Source: Fusicatenibacter sp. (GTDB lineage: Bacteria; Bacillota; Clostridia; Lachnospirales; Lachnospiraceae). From it: a DNA stretch of 49,228 bases. Of the stretch, positions 45,164 to 49,228 are shown one piece after another. Made by a program: the position numbers and the translations under genes. The stretch covers positions 1 through 49,228 of the forward strand of contig JAGHIA010000111.1 of the NCBI GenBank assembly GCA_017887445.1, in the 5' to 3' direction. Below the pieces are notes generated by a model. It was not told the origin of the DNA, did no database searches, and saw only the letters and a list, made by a program, of their open reading frames with translations. Each line of letters starts with the position of its first letter. Position 1 is the stretch's first letter.

Positions 45164-45829
45164 ATGAAAGGAATTACGATTCAGGAACTTTACAATCTGG
45201 AGGAGACGATTGCGGCGAAGCTTTTTGAGGGAAAGACCTATCCCTGGGAAGTACTGCCGGAGATCGGAGCGTTTATCACGGAGTTTGGAAAAACTCTTTC
45301 CCCGGAAGAGTACGAGCAGCGGGGAGAGAACATATGGATCGCCCGCGACGCGAAGGTAGCGCCCACAGCGTCCATCACAGGCCCCTGCATCATCGGAAAA
45401 GGCGCGGAGGTACGCCACTGTGCCTTTATCCGCGGCAATGCGCTGGTGGGAGAGGGCGCCGTGGTAGGAAATTCCACGGAGCTGAAAAATGTGGTCCTGT
45501 TCAATAAGGTGCAGGTGCCTCATTACAACTATGTGGGAGATTCGATCCTTGGCCATAAGGCACATATGGGCGCAGGCTCCATCACCTCAAATGTGAAGTC
45601 GGACAAAAAGCTGGTGGTTGTAAAAGGCGGCGGGGAAGAAATCGAGACAGGAAGGAAAAAATTCGGCGCGATGCTGGGCGACGAAGTAGAAGTGGGATGC
45701 GGCAGCGTTCTGAATCCAGGCACGGTGGTGGGACCGCGCACGAATATTTATCCGCTGTCCAGCGTGCGGGGAGTTGTCCCGTCGGATTCGATTTATAAGA
45801 ACAGCAAGGAAATCGTAAAGAAGGTCTGA
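45164..45829 (+). CDS. Left-handed beta-helix acyltransferase/GlmU-C-like protein
   Basis: A 221-residue protein. After a helical ~55-residue N-terminus, hexapeptide repeats run from about 58 to 190: IARDAKVAPTASITGPCIIG, AEVRHCAFIRGNALVGEGAV, VGNSTELKNVVLF, and later VEVGCGSVLNPGTVVGP. This is the trimeric left-handed beta helix of GlmU C-terminal domains and related acetyltransferases; the nucleotidyltransferase half of GlmU is missing. Likely a sugar-nucleotide or sugar-phosphate acyltransferase; the substrate is open. AGAGG is 8 bases ahead of ATG 45164. A shorter open frame beginning ATG 45136, with a stronger site (AAGGGGG), overlaps its start in another frame. A strong terminator follows. 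Confidence 0.83.
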   Translation: MKGITIQELYNLEETIAAKLFEGKTYPWEVLPEIGAFITEFGKTLSPEEYEQRGENIWIARDAKVAPTASITGPCIIGKGAEVRHCAFIRGNALVGEGAVVGNSTELKNVVLFNKVQVPHYNYVGDSILGHKAHMGAGSITSNVKSDKKLVVVKGGGEEIETGRKKFGAMLGDEVEVGCGSVLNPGTVVGPRTNIYPLSSVRGVVPSDSIYKNSKEIVKKV

Positions 45830-45890
45830 AGCGCTGATACAATCAATACCATTCGTGCCACCCTTTCGTGGGGGCCGGATTTTGCAACAG

Positions 45891-45938
45891 CACACAAAAA
45901 ACACCGTAGTCCCAAAAGACTGCGGTGTTTTTTGTGTG
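45891..45938. terminator. Bidirectional terminator between convergent genes
   Basis: A 21-bp stem (45891-45911 with 45918-45938, one G-T pair) including ACACCGTAGTC / GACTGCGGTGT, loop CCAAAA. T-runs stand on both strands because the lower stem is AAAAAA/TTTTTT. It ends the beta-helix gene and the GGGtGRT gene. Confidence 0.92.
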
Positions 45939-45966
45939 CTCCAATATTTGAACGAAGCTTTGATTT

Positions 45967-46977
45967 TTAGAACTTGCCAGCTTTTGCCGCTTCCTCTACA
46001 GCAACAGCCACAGCAACCGTCATACCAACCATCGGGTTGTTTCCTGCGCCGATCAGACCCATCATCTCAACGTGAGCCGGAACGGAAGAAGAACCTGCGA
46101 ACTGAGCGTCAGAGTGCATACGTCCCAGTGTATCGGTCATGCCGTAAGAAGCCGGGCCTGCTGCCATGTTGTCCGGATGCAGGGTACGTCCGGTACCGCC
46201 GCCGGATGCAACGGAGAAGTATTTCTTTCCAGCCTCAACGCGCTCTTTCTTGTAGGTACCAGCTACCGGATGCTGGAAACGGGTCGGGTTGGTGGAGTTT
46301 CCGGTGATGGAAACGTCTACGTTCTCTCTCCACATGATCGCAACGCCTTCGCGAACGTCGTTTGCGCCGTAGCAGTTTACTTTCGCGCGCGGTCCGTCGG
46401 AGTAAGCCTTGCGGAATACCTCTTTCAGCTCGCCGGTGTAGTAGTCATAATCGGTTTCAACATAGGTGAATCCGTTGATGCGGGCGATGATCTGAGCGGC
46501 GTCTTTTCCAAGACCGTTCAGGATAACGCGCAGCGGTTTCTGACGTACACGGTTTGCTTTCTCTGCGATACCGATCGCGCCCTCAGCAGCCGCGAAAGAC
46601 TCATGGCCTGCCAGGAATGCGAAGCACTCGGTGTCCTCTTCCAGAAGCATCTTGCCCAGGTTTCCATGTCCCAGACCTACTTTACGCTGGTCAGCCACAG
46701 AACCCGGGATACAGAAGGACTGAAGTCCCTCACCGATGGCAGCGGCAGCGTCGGATGCCTTGCGGCAGCCTTTCTTGATAGCGATGGCAGCGCCTACGGT
46801 GTATGCCCATTTCGCGTTTTCGAAGCAGATTGGCTGAATGCCCTCTACCATTTTGTATACATCAAGGCCTGCCGCTTTTGTTACCTCCGCAGCGCCCTCG
46901 ATGGAATCGATTCCGTACTCGGCTAATTTTGCCAGAATCTGTTTTTCTCTTCTTTCATATGATTCAAATAATGCCAT
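45967..46977 (-). CDS. GGGtGRT protein (conserved anaerobe protein of unknown function)
   Basis: A 336-residue protein. The name-giving motif is exact: GGGTGRT at residues 259-265, within FSVASGGGTGRTLHPDN. Other conserved-looking blocks: CFENAKWAYTVGAAIAIKKG (52-71), FLAGHESFAAAEGAIGIAEK (121-140), GNSTNPTRFQHPVAGTYKK (226-244) and a Gly/Ala/Met-rich C-terminus. No signal peptide or membrane span. I chose ATG 46977 because GGAGG lies about 8 bases ahead; an ATG in frame at 47016 falls inside the preceding gene without a site. Encoded 19 bases after an IscU-like scaffold gene, a pairing known from anaerobic bacteria, which suggests a role in iron-sulfur or sulfur/selenium metabolism (inference). 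Function not established. Confidence 0.9.
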   Translation of the reverse strand: MALFESYERREKQILAKLAEYGIDSIEGAAEVTKAAGLDVYKMVEGIQPICFENAKWAYTVGAAIAIKKGCRKASDAAAAIGEGLQSFCIPGSVADQRKVGLGHGNLGKMLLEEDTECFAFLAGHESFAAAEGAIGIAEKANRVRQKPLRVILNGLGKDAAQIIARINGFTYVETDYDYYTGELKEVFRKAYSDGPRAKVNCYGANDVREGVAIMWRENVDVSITGNSTNPTRFQHPVAGTYKKERVEAGKKYFSVASGGGTGRTLHPDNMAAGPASYGMTDTLGRMHSDAQFAGSSSVPAHVEMMGLIGAGNNPMVGMTVAVAVAVEEAAKAGKF

Positions 46978-46996
46978 TTCCTCGTCCTCCTGATTC

Positions 46997-47689
46997 TCAA
47001 GCTTTTCTCGGGTCAATGATCTTAACTGCGTCTGCTACGCGGCCGTACTGTCCCTGAGCCTTCTCAAATGCGGTGTTCGCGTCGTCGCCGCCTTTGATGA
47101 ATTCCATCATCTTTCCAAAGTTTACGAACTTGTATCCGATGATCTGGTCTTCCTCATCAAGAGCAACGCCTGTTACATAGCCGTCGGTCATTTCCAGATA
47201 ACGAGGTCCTTTTGCAAGAGTTCCGTACATGGTACCAACCTGAGAACGGAGTCCTTTTCCAAGGTCTTCCAGACCAGCGCCTACCGGCAGTCCTTCCTCG
47301 GAGAACGCGCTCTGGCTTCTTCCGTAAACGATCTGAAGGAACAGTTCTCTCATTGCTGTGTTGATAGCGTCACATACAAGGTCTGTGTTCAGAGCCTCCA
47401 GAACGGTCAGTCCCGGCAGGATCTCAGATGCCATAGCAGCAGAATGGGTCATACCGGAACATCCGATGGTCTCTACCAGCGCTTCCTGGATTACGCCTTC
47501 TTTTACGTTCAGGGTCAGCTTGCAGGTACCCTGCTGCGGCGCGCACCAGCCAATACCGTGTGTTAAGCCGGAGATGTCTTTGATCTCTTTTGCTTTTACC
47601 CATTTTGCTTCTTCCGGGATCGGAGCGGCACCGTGATGAACGCCCTGAGCTACCGGACACATCATTTCTACTTCGTGTGAATAAATCAT
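46997..47689 (-). CDS. IscU/NifU-N-like iron-sulfur cluster scaffold protein
   Basis: A 230-residue protein with an IscU-like core. Cysteines: C11, C49 (GIGWCAPQQG), C56 (TCKL), C77 (TIGCSGMTHS) and C106 (DLVCDAI). The ETIGCSGMTHSAAMASEIL block corresponds to the G-C-hydrophobic segment of the scaffold fold; C49/C56, C77 and C106 are candidate cluster ligands. The ~75-residue tail (YGTLAKGPRYLEMTDGY onward) is not part of classical IscU. ATG 47689 has AAGGAG 7 bases ahead; an upstream GTG/TTG extension would lack a site. First gene of a two-gene unit with the GGGtGRT gene. It is not the main isc/suf scaffold, since no cysteine desulfurase is nearby. Confidence 0.88.
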   Translation of the reverse strand: MIYSHEVEMMCPVAQGVHHGAAPIPEEAKWVKAKEIKDISGLTHGIGWCAPQQGTCKLTLNVKEGVIQEALVETIGCSGMTHSAAMASEILPGLTVLEALNTDLVCDAINTAMRELFLQIVYGRSQSAFSEEGLPVGAGLEDLGKGLRSQVGTMYGTLAKGPRYLEMTDGYVTGVALDEEDQIIGYKFVNFGKMMEFIKGGDDANTAFEKAQGQYGRVADAVKIIDPRKA

Positions 47690-47773
47690 TGTTAGACTCC
47701 TTTCAAATATGTACTTATTTGAGCTTTTCGTCTTTGGAACAACTGCAATCCGAAGTCCCACAGACCTGACATT

Positions 47774-47802
47774 ATTTTCTCACAATCTTGCGGTTTCGTC
47801 AA
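47774..47802 (-). promoter_or_regulatory. Possible promoter of the IscU-like/GGGtGRT pair
   Basis: On the minus strand TTGACG (47802-47797), 17-bp spacer, GAAAAT (47779-47774). The -35 is good, the -10 weak. About 80 bases of leader follow. Confidence 0.42.
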
Positions 47803-47830
47803 CTGCGAAATCTTGCTTTTCAAGTATGCG

Positions 47831-47856
47831 CTGATATGCTGATATGCCTGATATGC
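47831..47856 (+). repeat. Short direct repeat, three units
   Basis: CTGATATGC occurs three times in near tandem within 47831-47856, 5 bases before a family-1 palindrome. Too short to classify. Confidence 0.5.
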
Positions 47857-47860
47857 TTGT

Positions 47861-47888
47861 GTAACTATTCAGCCAGCTGAATAGTTAC
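47861..47888. repeat. Family-1 palindrome, 28 bp, perfect arms
   Basis: Arms GTAACTATTCAGC (47861-47873) and GCTGAATAGTTAC (47876-47888) around CA. The T and A at arm positions 6 and 7 differ from most copies and are matched by complementary changes in the other arm. Flanks ATGCTTGT and GGCATCCG do not match. Confidence 0.8.
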
Positions 47889-47924
47889 GGCATCCGTGCA
47901 GGCCTTCCGTTCATTGAAGATCGG

Positions 47925-48785
47925 CTAAATGCCCGCTGGGGCGATCCACTGTTTTACAACATCGATGCTGACCTTGGCCGCTTCCGCGATCTTTTCCAGG
48001 GATACCCCCATGCCTGCCAAGGAAACAGCCATTTCTTTTTTGGCTTCTAATTCACCTTTCTGGTGCCCCTTAAGTTCAATTCTATCCAAAACATCACACA
48101 TATTACGGATACCTCCTTCCGTATCATTATTATATGCTTCTTCAAAACGGTGGTCATTTGACATCACACTGAGCAGCTGCAAGGTTTCCTGGACATGCTT
48201 CAGACTGCGTGGTTCGGGAGTATAGTCATTTTTCTCACGTTTTTGAACAAAATAGTCTGCGACGACCCGGAAATCACTCTGGAACATTTCTACCTGAGCA
48301 TGTGTCAGATACGCGACTTCAAACAGATTGATCTTGTAATCATTGACATATGGTTCAAATTCCGGTGGGATATCAAGCCTTTCTTTAAGACTCAATGGCT
48401 GATCCCAATGCTTTTCGTAACCAAAATACAGAACCAATGTTACGACAGGATAACGGCTGTCACTGTCATTATCTGCCAGCAACTGTGCCCGGTATTCAGC
48501 TCCGTCATATCCCATGACACGCAATGACATATCAGGATCCGGATTGGTCTGGTTTTCGAATCCTACACACGCGATCCGGATATTTCCTTTTTTCCATCGC
48601 TTGGCGACATCTCTTTCCATTTCGCGGATCTTACCATCCGCTTTATAGTATGACCGCGGCGCCTGATCCTCAAGCTCATCCGGCGTCAAAATCTTTTTTC
48701 CGCGGAACAAAAGAACATTCACAATATCTGAGAACACATCGTTATAAGATTCGAGGATTTTCTCTGTGATATCCTTTTTACCCAC
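47925..48785 (-). CDS. Rpn-family recombination-promoting nuclease / putative transposase
   Basis: A 286-residue protein of the PD-(D/E)XK superfamily. The N-terminal segment ITEKILESYNDVFSDIVNVL and the core IACVGFENQTNPDPDMSLRV with the ExQ signature, then YPVVTLVLYFGYEKHW, fit the clostridial Rpn group. The C-terminal part ends GELEAKKEMAVSLAGMGVSL followed by a small helix-turn-helix-like tail (EKIAEAAKVSIDVVKQWI). Rpn proteins are DNA endonucleases that raise recombination. Start is GTG 48785, with GGTGGTG just ahead. Base composition is more AT-rich than the neighbouring genes, as often for this mobile, variable family. No terminal repeats of its own are visible. Confidence 0.87.
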   Translation of the reverse strand: MGKKDITEKILESYNDVFSDIVNVLLFRGKKILTPDELEDQAPRSYYKADGKIREMERDVAKRWKKGNIRIACVGFENQTNPDPDMSLRVMGYDGAEYRAQLLADNDSDSRYPVVTLVLYFGYEKHWDQPLSLKERLDIPPEFEPYVNDYKINLFEVAYLTHAQVEMFQSDFRVVADYFVQKREKNDYTPEPRSLKHVQETLQLLSVMSNDHRFEEAYNNDTEGGIRNMCDVLDRIELKGHQKGELEAKKEMAVSLAGMGVSLEKIAEAAKVSIDVVKQWIAPAGI

Positions 48786-49028
48786 AATATCACCACCTTT
48801 AGTATAAACAAACGATTAGGTTGTTGCTTCTGTGTTTTTATGTTATCACAGGACGGCAGGCAAGTCAACGAAGCTGAAGGAAAGGAATTTGCAAAATGCG
48901 GAAACTGAAAAAATAAGAAATTTTTAAGAGTTTCCCCGAAATAATTTAAGTAATCGGGTATATGGTTTTTATAAATCACAGGATTCTTATGAATAAAGTA
49001 TTTCCTAAGTATTGGGGGGATGGAGTTT
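48786..49028. other. AT-rich intergenic region
   Basis: This 243-base gap between the divergent Rpn gene and the last, partial gene is AT-rich. I see no palindromic repeat, tRNA or clear promoter. The segment 49010-49025 ends in GGGGGATGGAG, the ribosome binding site of the partial gene. Confidence 0.4.
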
Positions 49029-49228
49029 ATGAGAAAGAAGGTATGCATTTTATTCATTGTATTATCTGGTGTCCTTCTACTGTTTTTCTCCTGCCGAAGA
49101 AGGTTGATAGATCCAGACTGGAAAAATGAAAACAAAGAAGAAACAGTTTTGCACGGTGCTAAAAGTCCGGAAACTGCCATATGCGTCCATGATGAGGGTA
49201 TTTTTTATCTCAGCGGCACGTTGTGCTA
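49029..49228 (+). CDS. Putative lipoprotein, N-terminal part (3' end outside window)
   Basis: ATG 49029 follows GGGGGATGGAG and opens a frame to the window edge (66 codons visible). It begins MRKKVCILFIVLSGVLLLFF and then SCRRRLIDPDW: a basic start, a hydrophobic stretch and a lipobox-like FFSC with the cysteine at residue 22, then a charged linker (KNENKEETV). The last visible stretch, ICVHDEGIFYLSGTLC, looks like the first strand of a DUF5050-type propeller, but too little is present to name it. Exported and lipid-anchored if the lipobox is real. Confidence 0.6.
   Translation, partial: MRKKVCILFIVLSGVLLLFFSCRRRLIDPDWKNENKEETVLHGAKSPETAICVHDEGIFYLSGTLC

Noticed and set aside
1049-47888. CRISPR array or tandem repeats
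   Set aside because: The repeated palindromes are scattered over 47 kb, vary in sequence and have no regular spacers or cas genes.

Overview
The window looks like a chromosomal segment of an anaerobic, gut-type Lachnospiraceae (Firmicutes, Clostridia). Reasons: strong AGGAGG-type ribosome binding sites, an adjacent GGGtGRT / IscU-like pair, QueH instead of QueG, an Rpn-type nuclease, a TTG start on a GCS2-type glutamate-cysteine ligase, and a large sugar ABC locus without its own ATPase. Genus cannot be resolved from the sequence alone. No prophage, CRISPR array, rRNA operon or intact insertion sequence is visible. Both ends cut a gene: a type IIA topoisomerase A subunit on the left, a lipoprotein on the right.

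Layout. 1-977: end of a ParC/GyrA-like subunit. 1279-5461: four-gene sugar-acting set (two TIM-barrel isomerase/epimerase-like proteins, two Gfo/Idh/MocA dehydrogenases). 5619-8650: copper ATPase copA behind a promoter and a CsoR-like operator. 8776-12351: M24 peptidase, purC, a metallophosphoesterase, tRNA-Thr(CGT). 12556-15320: glutamate-cysteine ligase plus an ATP-grasp ligase, a possible low-molecular-weight thiol pathway. 15877-18771: citrate synthase with a long leader, then a membrane-anchored hypothetical protein. 18950-20513: NitT/TauT-type permease and ATPase behind an attenuator-like leader. 20977-24496: queH, argH, asd. 24738-27324: alcohol and aldehyde dehydrogenases. 27676-30428: FNT channel and topoisomerase III. 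30499-45027: an AraC regulator divergent from a nine-gene locus with two permease pairs, two solute-binding proteins (one fused to two beta-sandwich domains), an NHL/TPR protein, a Yip1 protein and a large DUF5696-like protein. 45164-48785: beta-helix acyltransferase-like protein, GGGtGRT protein, IscU-like scaffold, Rpn nuclease.

The most striking signal is between genes. About 19 loci carry a palindrome or half-palindrome with arms GTAACNNTTCAGC / GCTGAANNGTTAC. The arms covary between copies. Several copies are bounded by 8-bp direct repeats: perfect around a 28-bp copy (5803-5830), an 81-bp copy (13852-13932) and a 144-bp copy (20804-20947). They therefore behave as very small non-autonomous mobile elements. 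GTAA ends with 8-bp duplications are reminiscent of IS66-type elements; that link is inference. No matching transposase lies in the window. A second palindromic family, related to GAGTGTTTGAAAATTGC...GACGCGCATCTTGCAG, occurs at six places, and the first family is nested inside it at two of them.
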